This document shows positions 54,385 to 63,794 of a stretch of 64,000 nucleotides of DNA, in pieces. Source of the stretch: Watersipora subatra (lineage: Eukaryota; Bryozoa; Gymnolaemata; Cheilostomatida; Watersiporidae); assembly GCF_963576615.1 (NCBI RefSeq), contig NC_088717.1:13832108-13896107 (forward strand), in the 5' to 3' direction. Both the position numbers and the translations under genes were made by a program. The notes under the pieces were generated by a model, which saw only the letters and a list, made by a program, of their open reading frames with translations, ran no database searches and was not told where the DNA came from. The first letter of the stretch is position 1. Every line of letters begins with the position of its first letter.

Positions 54385-55490
54385 CGGTGAATACAAGCTA
54401 TTGAGAATCCTTTGCCATTCCTTCAACATTCTGTCAACTTGCTGATGCCATTCTTGATGTGCTTGTTGTTCATGCCAAGAAGTATGAGTCTAGTTGTGTA
54501 GATTCTGTGATTGACAGCTATTGCAAGAATAGAATCAAGGAGGTAAGTGAAGCAAAAGGTGATAAGAAGCCACAATGCAATCTTTATGTCAGCAATAAAG
54601 TTGTGAAGATATCAAACTTAAAAGCCTCTGTAAAGTGTGAAAGCAACAAGAAAGTGATTTTTGTATTCATTGCTTCACACCGGAAGACTACAGTCGAGCA
54701 TGATATTCTGAAACTATACAATACAACAACAAGATCATGCTATGAGTTTAGTATTTACCCTTTTGCTCAACCCAACACTATATAGAGGGGCTTAATTTGG
54801 CTGTGATTGCAAGGAGGCAAAAACATGTCTCGTGATGTGTGTATGTCATGCTGCTGATGACTATTCACAGGCAATGATTAAATATTTTGACATAGGCATT
54901 GCTCTCATGGGACTTACCCATGGTAAGAATATTAATGGTCGACTCTATTTTTTATTGGGCAGAGGGATGAAAAGTGGCTATTAGATGTCAGGGTGATGAC
55001 TAGCTAAGCCCAGAAATAATCCACCATTGTGAAAATCTCAGGTGTGCATGGTTTCTTTGGCTGTGTTGCAGATTTGTCTTTTGCAGGAAAAAAGGAAAAA
55101 GAGTCATAAGAAACTTACCAAAACAGATGTAAAATGTGAGCAGGCAATGAAAGAATGCAAAGAATCAGTTAGGTGTCGGGGCAACTTCTTTCTCTCTGTG
55201 AGACTTACACATGCAGACTCCATGGCCAAGGCGGTAGTAATTAGGAAAAAGGTACAGACTTCAATTGACCAAGGTACAGGCTATTTGTGTCCAGGTTTGG
55301 GGCAAGTCAGTCTCTCTTTCCTCCATCCCTTCAATTACTGAAAGAACATGTGAATTGTGCCCATTATTTAGCAGCTACCTACCTGTATATGGAAAGAAGC
55401 AACAACACAGCACTTGTTGTTAACAATTTCTTACTTTACATGACTGAATACTGGGTAAAAAAAATGATGAGTATGCAGTGAAGTGTCATA
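54385..55490 (+). pseudogene. Decayed TE-associated ORF, PIN/XPG-like family (tentative)
   Basis: The frame 54459-54785 gives VVHAKKYESSCVDSVIDSYC, later FVFIASHRKTT. After a break, 54830-54960 gives CKEAKTCLVMCVCHAADDYS, AMIKYFDIGIALMGLTHGK, then LYFLLGRG. About 55045 gives GVHGFFGC. This order resembles a widespread invertebrate repeat protein family with EEADTR...HA, a D-T-D segment and GxHxFTGCD motifs, which I tentatively relate to PIN/XPG-type nucleases. The acidic residues are largely lost and frames are broken, so it is a dead copy. The identification is from memory of the pattern and needs a profile search. Confidence 0.4.
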
Positions 55491-55918
55491 CTAAATTATC
55501 ACCCCACCTGATATTCTATAAACAGTTCTATGGGAGTGTCAAAAAATCTAGCTGTCAAGGAAACAGATGGGCCGGTTTCACAGTAAACTTGCCTTAAACA
55601 GAGCTTTGCACAAGCGTGCACTGAAACAAAGCTGAAGCAGCAGTAGCAGAGGAGCTGATGGTGAGGACAACGACTAAAAACTCAACATATTAAACAAGCA
55701 GTTAGGATACGCGATACTTGACGTATCCCAGCTCGTTTTGTGAGACTGTTGATTTAAGTGTCATTACAATTGATCACCATGTTCACAGTGCATGCAGATT
55801 TTTTGTTATTGTCTATGATTTATCAGTGTCAGGTTATTAAACATAATTATAGAATTATGAAGTTTTTTGTTAAATAAAGCTATTAAACTATATACAATTG
55901 TATACACATATATATATA
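55491..55918. other. Spacer, nothing recognised
   Basis: May include more of the decayed ORF at its left; no frame could be followed with confidence. Confidence 0.3.
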
Positions 55919-56077
55919 TAAAATATGTATAAGTGGAACTTCACTCTATAAGTTAAACATTTTATTACTAATAGTTTCCTATTAGGAAACTAATTTCCTA
56001 ATTTCCTATTTTCCTAGGAAACTATTAGTAATAAAATGTTTAACTTATAGAGTGAAGTTCCACTTATACATATTTTA
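55919..56077. repeat. Third fold-back palindrome with half-hammerheads
   Basis: Arms 55919-55980 and 56016-56077 are near-perfect complements (TAAAATATGTATAAGTGGAA and its reverse). Each arm contains, pointing outward, GAAACUAUUAGUAAUAAAAUG (55958-55978 minus, 56018-56038 plus), the 3' half of a hammerhead of the same form as the one at 50435-50491. CUGANGA is absent from both, so neither can cleave on its own. The centre is filled with TTTCCTA-type repeats. Confidence 0.85.
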
Positions 56078-56142
56078 CAATTTAGCTCTGATTTATCATT
56101 GAGCACTCTGTAACGGACTGTGCAGCATCTACTTTGTCTATA

Positions 56143-56144
<2 letters not shown>

Positions 56145-56218
<74 letters not shown>
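56145..56218. repeat. (TA)n microsatellite
   Basis: Uninterrupted TA directly at the outer end of the PLE pair. Confidence 0.95.
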
Positions 56219-56222
<4 letters not shown>

Positions 56223-57070
56223 GTTTATTAAAAACTACAGGTTAAAATCATTACTACTATTAGTTTCATGCAATCGTGTTGCAATCTTCAGGTAGAATGA
56301 CTAAAATGTATAATGTACAAGCTATAAAATTACTTAATAAAGCTGAGGGCTTAATACTATTGTGTGATATATATATATATATATTATAGTATACAGCAAA
56401 TTATGTTATTAAGCTAATTAGGTGTTTTCTGGCATGCCGGCATGTGGATATCAGCTCACTTCTAGTGTTAAGGCTGCCTAACTTCGGTTCGAATATGATG
56501 AAGTACTTTTCCCATAGACATAACTGGCAAGATTTTGTTGATGTGTTGTAAGACCGCGCTCTTTTGATGATCTTCCAGGTTATACTATAGCGAATGTTCT
56601 TGTCTTTTAAGTCCCATATGTATTTACTCAATTCTGTTTGTAGCCTTTTAGTGGGATATTTAAAGGATGTTTTGTGGTTGGCTAGTCTTGTTTTAAAAGT
56701 TGTTTCGGTGAGGCCTACATACGTTTGTGTCTCTTGCCCATCGCGTTCTTCAGACTCTACGGTTGCCTGATATACTATGCATTTTGAAAGGCATTCTCCA
56801 TTTAGAGGGCAATTTTCCCGATTTTTGCAGTTGCATTTTCTGTCGGTGTTGGTTGGTTGCGATAGTGCTTGTTTATTGTGCCCGCTAATTATGTGGTTGA
56901 TGTTTGAAGTACAGCTATAACTTAGTTTTACGGAGTTTTTGTTGAAGATTTTGTGTAATTTGTGTTCTGGTGGAAATTCACTCTCCAGGATCTGGAAAAA
57001 TTGTTTACCGATCTTGGTGTTAACAGCTTTGTTGTATGGGGGGTTGTACCATATTTTTTGGCGTTTCCTG
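56218..57070 (-). mobile_element. PLE fold-back, left arm
   Basis: Reverse complement of 57866-58724 over about 850 bases at high identity with small indels. Holds the PLE 3' tail, hammerhead and GIY-YIG endonuclease region on the minus strand. Confidence 0.93.
56244..56301 (-). ncRNA. Hammerhead ribozyme, left arm of PLE pair
   Basis: The minus strand has UCAU-UC-UAC, CUGAAGA, U, UGCAA/UUGCA stem II with CACGA loop, U, GAAAC, UAAUAG, UA, GUAAUGA. UAC pairs with GUA, and UCAU with AUGA across a small bulge, as stem I. Same design as the other hammerheads here. Confidence 0.7.
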
Positions 57071-57865
57071 TTTCTGTGTTGACTGATTTCTTTGTTGGGG
57101 TTGTTGCTCTGGTATTTTAAAGAAAAGTTGTATTTACTGTTAGAAAGTGCATTTTGAAATGGGGCTTTTGTTTCCTCGAAGAGTTGCTTGTTTGACGAAA
57201 TGTTGGTGAGTCTATTGTTGATGGATTCAGGTATGTTTCTTATGATTGATGGTGGATGATTTGAGTCTTTTTGTGCATATGTGGTTGTGTTGTTAGGTTT
57301 ACTATACGGCTTGAAGCTGTTGTTGTTAAGATTTAAAGTTACGTCTAAAAAGTTTACTACTTTCTTATTTGCTTCGATGGTGATACGTAAGTTGTGTTTA
57401 CGGAAGATTTCACATAGTTCTTTTTTAGTGCGCTCGATGTTTCGTACAGTATCTGTTAGTAGTCCTAGACCATCGTCTCAATATAAGCCAAAGTTTTTGC
57501 CAAGCTTCTCAGTGATAAGGTGTAGCATGAAGATTCCGACAAGTTGGCAGCTTTCTGCTCCGTCATAAGAGCCCATTGTTATGTCATACAAGTTTGCAGT
57601 TGATCTCTCACCCCATGGTTCATTAGCACTGTAGAGTATAGATTTCTTTGCGTGGTGTATTATACGCTTGTCCAAGTCAGATATATTTGTGTATTTAGAC
57701 GCAATCGTTAAAGCTTTGCTAAGTAGATCTTCCGTTATTGAGGGATAAAATTCAACAGCATCAAATACAATGAAAGAGTGCTGGGATTTGTTAGTGATGT
57801 TTTAAACCAGGTTAGCACCGAAGTTGTATTTTTCCACATATTTAAATTCAGTTGGTTGAGTATTT
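56401..57865 (-). pseudogene. PLE RT (partial) plus GIY-YIG endonuclease, nearly intact
   Basis: The minus-strand protein starts inside the RT because the copy is cut at 57866. Landmarks: KSQHSFIVFDAVEFYPSITE, ITMGSYDGAESCQLVGIF, GLY-stop-DDGLGLL (an in-frame TGA where RT consensus has Arg, consistent with a CGA to TGA change), ITIEANKKVVNFLDVTLNLN, SNHPPSIIRNIPESINNRL, IWYNPPYNKAVNTKIGKQFF, the zinc-like CNCKNRENCPLNGEC, VYQATVE, TYVGLTETTFKTRLANH (GIY-YIG with catalytic Arg) and SCQLCLWEKYFII (conserved Glu). The endonuclease end is the open frame 56401-56631. The young look (few breaks) contrasts with the PLE at 1.4-3.4 kb. Confidence 0.88.
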
Positions 57866-58724
57866 CAGGAAACGCCAAACAATATGGTACAACCCCCATA
57901 CAACAAAGCTGTTAGCACCAAGATTGGTAAACAATTTTTCTAGATCCTGGAGAGTGAATTTCCACCAGAACACAAATTACACAAAATCTTCAACAAAAAC
58001 TCCGTAAAACTAAGTTATAGCTGTACTTCAAACATCAACCACATAATTAGCGGGCACAATAAACAAGCACTATCGCAACCAACCAACACCGACAGAAAAT
58101 GCAACTGCAAAAATCGGGAAAATTGCCCTCTAAATGGAGAATGCCTTTCAAAATGCATAGTATATCAAGCAACCGTAGAGTTTGATGAACGCGATGGGCA
58201 AGAGACACAAACGTATGTAGGCCTCACTGAAACAACTTTTAAAACAAGACTAGCCAACCACAAAACATCCTTTAAATATCCTACTAAAAGGCTGCAAACA
58301 GAATTGAGTAAATACATATGGGACTTAAAAGACAAGAACATTCGCTATAGTATAACCTGGAAGATCATCAAAAGAGCGCGGTCTTACAACACATCAACAA
58401 AATCTTGCCAGTTATGTCTATGGGATAAGTACTTCATCATATTCGAACCGAAGTTAGCCAGCCTTAACACTAGAAGTGAGCTGATATCCACATGCCGGCA
58501 TGCCAGAAAACACCTAATTAGCTTAATAACATAATTTGACTACATAATTTGCTGTATACTATAATATATATATATCACACAATAGTATTAAGCCCTCAGC
58601 TTTATTAAGTAATTTTATAGCTTGTACATTATACATTTTAGTCATTCTACCTGAAGATTGCAACACGATTGCATGAAACTAATAGTAGTAATGATTTTAA
58701 CCTGTAGTTTTTAATAAACTTCAT
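57866..58724 (+). mobile_element. PLE fold-back, right arm, 5' truncated copy
   Basis: A plus-strand copy starting abruptly with CAGGAAACGCC at the head of the minus-strand copy and running through the endonuclease and tail. The frame 58304-58534 duplicates the endonuclease C-terminus of the left arm. The Glu of LWEKY reads Asp (LWDKY), and the upstream EN frame is interrupted by small indels. Ends near 58724 at AAACTTCAT. Confidence 0.93.
58640..58697 (+). ncRNA. Hammerhead ribozyme, right arm of PLE pair
   Basis: Same core as the left-arm copy: CUGAAGA at 58651-58657, stem II at 58659-58673, GAAAC at 58675-58679, cleavage GUA at about 58684-58687. Confidence 0.7.
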
Positions 58725-58781
58725 ACACAGCTCTAATTGACTCGATTATTGAGCACTTTACTTTACAGTGTAAACCACATA

Positions 58782-58782
<1 letters not shown>

Positions 58783-58834
<52 letters not shown>
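58783..58834. repeat. (TA)n microsatellite
   Basis: TA run about 60 bases beyond the right outer end of the PLE pair. TTGAGCACT lies between (58757-58765), as at the neighbouring PLE-type ends. Confidence 0.95.
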
Positions 58835-58839
<5 letters not shown>

Positions 58840-59480
58840 TCCAGCTCTGAAGAGAGCTGGGTTTCCCTAAAGACAGCTGAAAGCCAAGTTTGTCCCAGAA
58901 TAAAAGGCAGCCACAAGATCACTAGATGACTAGCACCCAAGGCCCACTGGCTAGAGATAGATGAAGTTGACAACCTAACCAATAAAGAGAGAAATCTTGA
59001 AGAACGAAAGACACATTTTCAAATCACTTGGGAGAATATTAAAGTTGTGCTAAAGGACCTGCAGCCATAACGCATTTGGCTTCTGTAGTTAGGATGTCAA
59101 TCACCAACAAGTCGGTACAGTGTTCTTCAGCATTTTGCCATCTTTGTGTGCTCCTGCATGTGGCAACCCGTGTTCAAGGTTCAAAGGATGCAGCACCAAA
59201 ATAAGCGCAAAGGTGGTAAATGCGGAGACAGGGTTTACCACTTGGACCAGCCTCAATGGCGAAGTTTTTCACAAGCAAGAGGCTGGAGCAAAGACCTCCC
59301 CATAAAACTGTGTACTCCTTACTTGACCATTCTCTTCAAAGACCAGTCAGTATTGCTGGCCAGGAAAGACAGGCATGAGCTTCCGGAATGGAAAAGATGA
59401 GGATAGCTTAAAGAATAGAAAAAATGAGGTTATCACCTCAGTCTAGTAGCTACAGACTCTGGCCAGCTTGTCAAAAAGGC
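58835..59480 (+). other. Possible Gypsy pol tail remnant
   Basis: The frame 59146-59400 includes RKGGKCGDRVYHLDQPQWRS and PIKLCTPYLTILFKDQSVL. This vaguely follows the K-V-G-D-x-V-Y ... R-P-Y-x-G-P-Y layout of Gypsy integrase C-termini. Frames are short and no other pol segment was found, so the identification is weak. Confidence 0.2.
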
Positions 59481-61375
59481 AGTCACACATTAGCCACAGA
59501 GTCATTTTCTTCTTGATCTTATAATGTTAGTTGCCTAGCTACCTACACTGCGACCAACAGGAAAAGTCAAAATCACAAAATGGTGGTTTCAACTAGTCAG
59601 GCTGAACCTAAAACTTTCCAAAGTTTTATATAACAAATCTACAGCTCTTTACTTAATTACAAGGCTTCCAATTAGATCTCTTTTACTGACCCAAAAAACA
59701 TTCATTAATACATCGGAAACTTGAGTGGGTATCTAAATATTTTCTGTCAGTCCTTTCAAGTTGATAAAAACTACATGCGTGTCTTGCTTAAGTAAGAAAA
59801 TAATGTAGCTTTTATTGTACTACATTCTAATTCAAATTAAACTCATACAAGTTCTTTTTATGAATTTCCAAATATGATACTATCTGCAAGGAGTTACCTT
59901 ACCTCAACTTTGCGTAAGTTTGATTATACACTCTATACAAGACTCTTTAATTGCAGCGCTATCACAGGCATACTTCACAATTTTGTTTTGCAATTTTTAG
60001 GTTTGTAAAAATCAAGCATCAATGATTCATTGCTAAATATTCTCGAACCAATCAGAATAACAGAATGGTGGAAAGCGCTTATTAAAGGATTTTTACAGAT
60101 GACGGGGGGGGGGGGAGAAGTGGTTAAGTGCCATTTAATGGGTGTAAGGCTCGAGCTAATGTTAGAATAGACTTTATTTTTGTCATTACATCAAACGGCT
60201 TGTGGCTTGGAGACCTTTGTGTGAATATACTGCACACTCATCTCTCATACTTGTTTTGGTACATAATGTATTAGTTATAAGACTACATATCATAGGACTT
60301 AAAGTTTTTGGATTGTCTTCCTATTTATGCTTGAGTTTCACTTTTGGTATTTCAGGTCAGAGATGCACTTGTCCAATAACATGGACTCAGACTAACCTAT
60401 ATGTTTGGGCATGTGATTGAATGGGTCCATTGTAGGCCACTAGAAACCTACAATACTACGGAGTTATGACAGTTGAAGACACGAAGTAGGAGGTTTACAC
60501 TAAATTATTTACAAAAAGATTTATTGAACTTTTGGTTATTTAGCTTTTTTGGTGTATTTTTTAAAATTTCAAGGATGTTTAAAATCTATAAAGTTTTTAA
60601 CAGTTTATGAATTTAAAATTAATTATAAATTTTAAGTTCAAAAGTTTAAAATTCATCTCTTAAATTTTGAAATTTAAAATTTATGAATTTTACAGTTCAT
60701 AATTTAAACTTTATGAATTTAAATTTTATTCATATTTAAATAAACTTTAAATTCATCAAGTTTATTAATTTTAATTTTATTTCGAGTGAAATTTAAAGTT
60801 TTTAGAAAATTATGGGGGATATTTCTCTGACCATTTTGCATGTATTTATACATTAAAATGTTAGCATCTCATTGCACATTATAGGGTACTTTATGACTTA
60901 CCCATTTACTTTTTCTGCAAACACAGGAGTTGCATGCACCTGTAAGAACAAATATTTTGCTGTTTATTTTTAAATCATCTCAATTTTTTATCTAGAAAGA
61001 ATTCAGAGAGACCTATAATTACCGATCAGTAATTCTTTAATTGTTTCAAACGTATTAATAACAGAAAAACAGTAGAAAATCAGTATAGAAGTTTATCTTT
61101 AGGTTATCGAATAGATTACTGTTTCACCATTTTAAGCAAGAAAACTAGAAAATCCGAGTTTTTTAAACGCAAGTATAAGTATTTCACTTTCATCACTTCA
61201 ATATTTACTGTAATAAGACTGATGCTCCATGGTGTTAAAACCTCTCTTTAAGGAAGAGTTACAAGAACAGACGGCCAGAGCTCCACGTGTTACCTATCAC
61301 TTCTTTAAGGTAAGAAAGCTGGCCCATTTTAAGCAATGCTGAGCTCAATTGACAACCTTATGTTTTTTATATATA
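59481..61375. other. AT-rich stretch, nothing recognised
   Basis: No gene. A run of nine or ten G lies near 60105. From 60560 to 60800 the sequence is dense in AAATTTAAA/TTTAAATT words, giving local self-complementarity without a regular unit. Confidence 0.45.
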
Positions 61376-61409
61376 ATTGTATATATTTATGTATTTTGTA
61401 TGTAGATAA

Positions 61410-61445
<36 letters not shown>
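61410..61445. repeat. (TA)n microsatellite
   Basis: TA run directly at the 3' end of the Helitron derivative. Confidence 0.9.
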
Positions 61446-61446
<1 letters not shown>

Positions 61447-62640
61447 TAGCTGCATTACCTGTGTTTGGGAACAGATTTACGTAAATCAATAGTTTTATTG
61501 AGAGTTGTCTTTCATACCGTAAAACAACTCCAAATATGCAATCTACTGAAATTTTTGTGCTGATCTGACTGCATACACATATGCAGTTGTACATGTCAAT
61601 AATGTTGGAGAGACCAATAGAAATATGCAATGTGTTTTACAGCTAGTCTACAATGCATCAGTCTCGAACCACTCAAATCGGAGTTGTCCTAATTTTCTAC
61701 ACAACTGATAATGAAATTGACATTGCTAGGCAAACTGACATTCTTCAAACTGGCAGTATTGAGAAGTTTTACATATTTTAAGAAAATCTAGAAAATATTT
61801 TGCTATTGTACCGCTTAGCTATCGCCAGCATTTATTGAATTGAGACTTCTGCATGCTTGAAACGCTAATCATGGCTCACCAGTTCTTCGTCTATAGCCTG
61901 TGTTTTGACATGGTATATACCAACTGTGCAGCAGTAATGCGGTTGTTGATAAAATTTATTATCAATAAAATCTACTATATAAACTACATATATGGCCTCT
62001 TGCCTTTCCAACTTTCCAACGTAAGGCATTACATTTGGAGCATTTTTGGACATTCGTCCTACAAAAAAATTCAACCCTATACTGTGTTGCAGGACTGTAG
62101 TCAAGTGCAAAGTTTTCTGTCCATAAACGGCGCCTGGTAGCAGCTGCTGTAGTTGTGCATCTCGCTGTTGTCGCTGTTTCATCCACTCTGAAAATTCAGC
62201 TCGCCGAGCAGCTGTTGTAGCTAGTGCATCATGTTCTTGTCGCCGCTGCATCTGCTCGGAGGTTTCTGCACGTCTGGCCGATGTAGCGGCTGCTCTGAGC
62301 CGTTTGAGTTACTGCTGGGGTCGGTTTAGTAGTCTCTGCACTTCTAGCGGCTGCAGCATCTATTCTGGCCCGCTCTCGATGTACCCATGTTTGTTCGACG
62401 GTTTCTGCTTTTCTAGCAGCTGCAGCAGCAGTTCCGTTTCGTTGTGGGCATAGCTGCGTTTGCTCTGCAGTTTCTGCTCGTCTTGCTGCTGCTTCGCAAA
62501 TTCGATCTCTCTCTACGGGAATCAATCTGTTTTTGCGTTTGGGCAATAGGCTTTTTGGAAGGCATTGTACTGCTTCAAGCATTTCTAACATCGAATGAGA
62601 TGGTGTGCTTTTTGTAATATACGCTGCTCGCTTTCTTCTC
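61446..62640 (-). mobile_element. Helitron deletion derivative
   Basis: The 3' terminus CTAG at 61446-61449 and about 500 bases of 3' region match the Helitron at 10930-11440. Upstream (minus strand) this joins directly to N-terminal Helitron coding sequence; the Rep catalytic and helicase parts are absent. Probably mobilised in trans. The 5' TC terminus was not located. Confidence 0.7.
61962..62640 (-). pseudogene. Helitron protein N-terminus, truncated
   Basis: A minus-strand frame from MPSKSLLPKRKNRLIPVERD carries tandem A/R/E-rich repeats of the form AARRAET-EQT--R-R (about 62250-62520), continues RRAEFSEWMKQRQQRDAQL and reaches KCSKCNALRWKVGKARG, the Cys-pair motif in the N-terminal zinc region of Helitron replicases. 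Frame changes occur near 62230 and 62090. It ends at the deletion junction, where Rep should begin. Confidence 0.65.
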
Positions 62641-62642
62641 AC

Positions 62643-62940
62643 CGCTGCCTATCGCCAGGCTCGGAGTGCCCGTGCAAGTTCTGTAGTTTCTGCAGTTCTC
62701 GTAGCTGGAAAAAAAAGTAAAAGTAACTCAGCTGCGGAAGAAAATGAACATGTTTATTATCACAAAAGCAGTTATTCATTCAGCAGTTGGCTTTCGTAGA
62801 GAGAGGTTGTGCTTTTTTCCACTCTCTCACAGCTTTATGTTAATAACTAAACTTTATCACAGCAACTACTTTACTTAGCATTCTGCTTCAATTGGATTGC
62901 TGATTATATTATTCTTGGATATTCTGTACTGCAAGTGGAG
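62643..62940. other. Junction between Helitron derivative and LINE
   Basis: No gene. Contains the undefined Helitron 5' end and probably the start of the LINE 5' UTR. Confidence 0.3.
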
Positions 62941-62944
62941 GAAG

Positions 62945-62977
62945 CGAGGGTGGTGATATTTCTATGAGCCACCCTCG
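62945..62977 (+). other. Perfect 9-bp hairpin in LINE 5' UTR
   Basis: CGAGGGTGG (62945-62953) and CCACCCTCG (62969-62977) pair fully with a 15-base loop, 31 bases before the ORF1 ATG. A structural or ribozyme role is possible, but no ribozyme consensus was matched. Confidence 0.8.
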
Positions 62978-63008
62978 AATCGGGTAAGTGCCTAGTACAC
63001 TTTCCGAT

Positions 63009-63755
63009 ATGGGACCTAAAAAGGGAGCAGCTAAATCGACAGAGAATAGTGATCAGGAAGCCGGTCCAAAGCTTATCGACATTGACGAAAAATTAAACCT
63101 AATTCTTACTAAGCTTGGTAATATCGAATTTCGTCTCAATTTAATTGAGAGCAAACAGTCCGATTTTGAAAAGTCTCTCAATCACGTTCATCAAGAAAAT
63201 GAGGGCATTCAACTCAAGCAGAGAGATTTATCCAAATCCATAGTAGAAATAGAATCTAAAATCGGTAAACTGGAAGGCTTAGAGTCTCGAATTGAAGCAG
63301 CAGAGTATGCTGAAAGAGCAAAATGTGTCGAGTTAAATGGGATTCCATATGATAAATCGGAAAATCTGAACCTTGCTTATCAGAAATTGCTAAGTTCCTT
63401 AAAATCTGATAAATTACCTACCACCATCGACAAGATATACCGCATTAGACAAAGCAAGCGCATCATCATAAAGTTCACCCAAACCAATCAGCGCAATGAG
63501 TTCTTCCAGCAATATCGAAAAAACATTCAATCCCTCTCAGCACTTGGTTTCAAAGAAACAGGAAGGATCTATATCAATGAAGTATTGAGTCGTGCTCAAA
63601 GCACACTTTTCTGGAAAACCCGGCAATTTAAAGTGGAATACAACTACAAATATGTGTGGACATCTAATCAAAGAATATATCTGCGTAAAACTCCTGACTC
63701 GGATGCCATCCCTATAAACTCTGAAGACGATTTAGAAACGCTAAAACTTCTTTAA
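63009..63755 (+). CDS. LINE ORF1, coiled coil plus Baculo_FP-like domain
   Basis: A 248-codon frame with the first ATG at 63009 (upstream codons in frame lack ATG). Residues about 20-100 form a heptad-rich, charged helix (IDEKLNLILTKLGNIEFRLN and following), as in trimeric LINE ORF1 proteins. The middle part (VELNGIPYDKSENLNLAYQK, then KIYRIRQSKRIIIKF) has an RRM-like feel. The C-terminal part (IYINEVLSRAQSTLFWKTRQ, YKYVWTSNQRIYLRK, SEDDLETLKLL) matches the Baculo_FP-type domain found in ORF1 of many CR1/Jockey-group LINEs. It likely binds element RNA as a chaperone. No stop or frameshift is visible, unlike nearly all other elements here. Confidence 0.8.
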   Translation: MGPKKGAAKSTENSDQEAGPKLIDIDEKLNLILTKLGNIEFRLNLIESKQSDFEKSLNHVHQENEGIQLKQRDLSKSIVEIESKIGKLEGLESRIEAAEYAERAKCVELNGIPYDKSENLNLAYQKLLSSLKSDKLPTTIDKIYRIRQSKRIIIKFTQTNQRNEFFQQYRKNIQSLSALGFKETGRIYINEVLSRAQSTLFWKTRQFKVEYNYKYVWTSNQRIYLRKTPDSDAIPINSEDDLETLKLL

Positions 63756-63794
63756 ATACTCCAGTGAACTTTTACTACTGAGCTTCCTGGCAAA

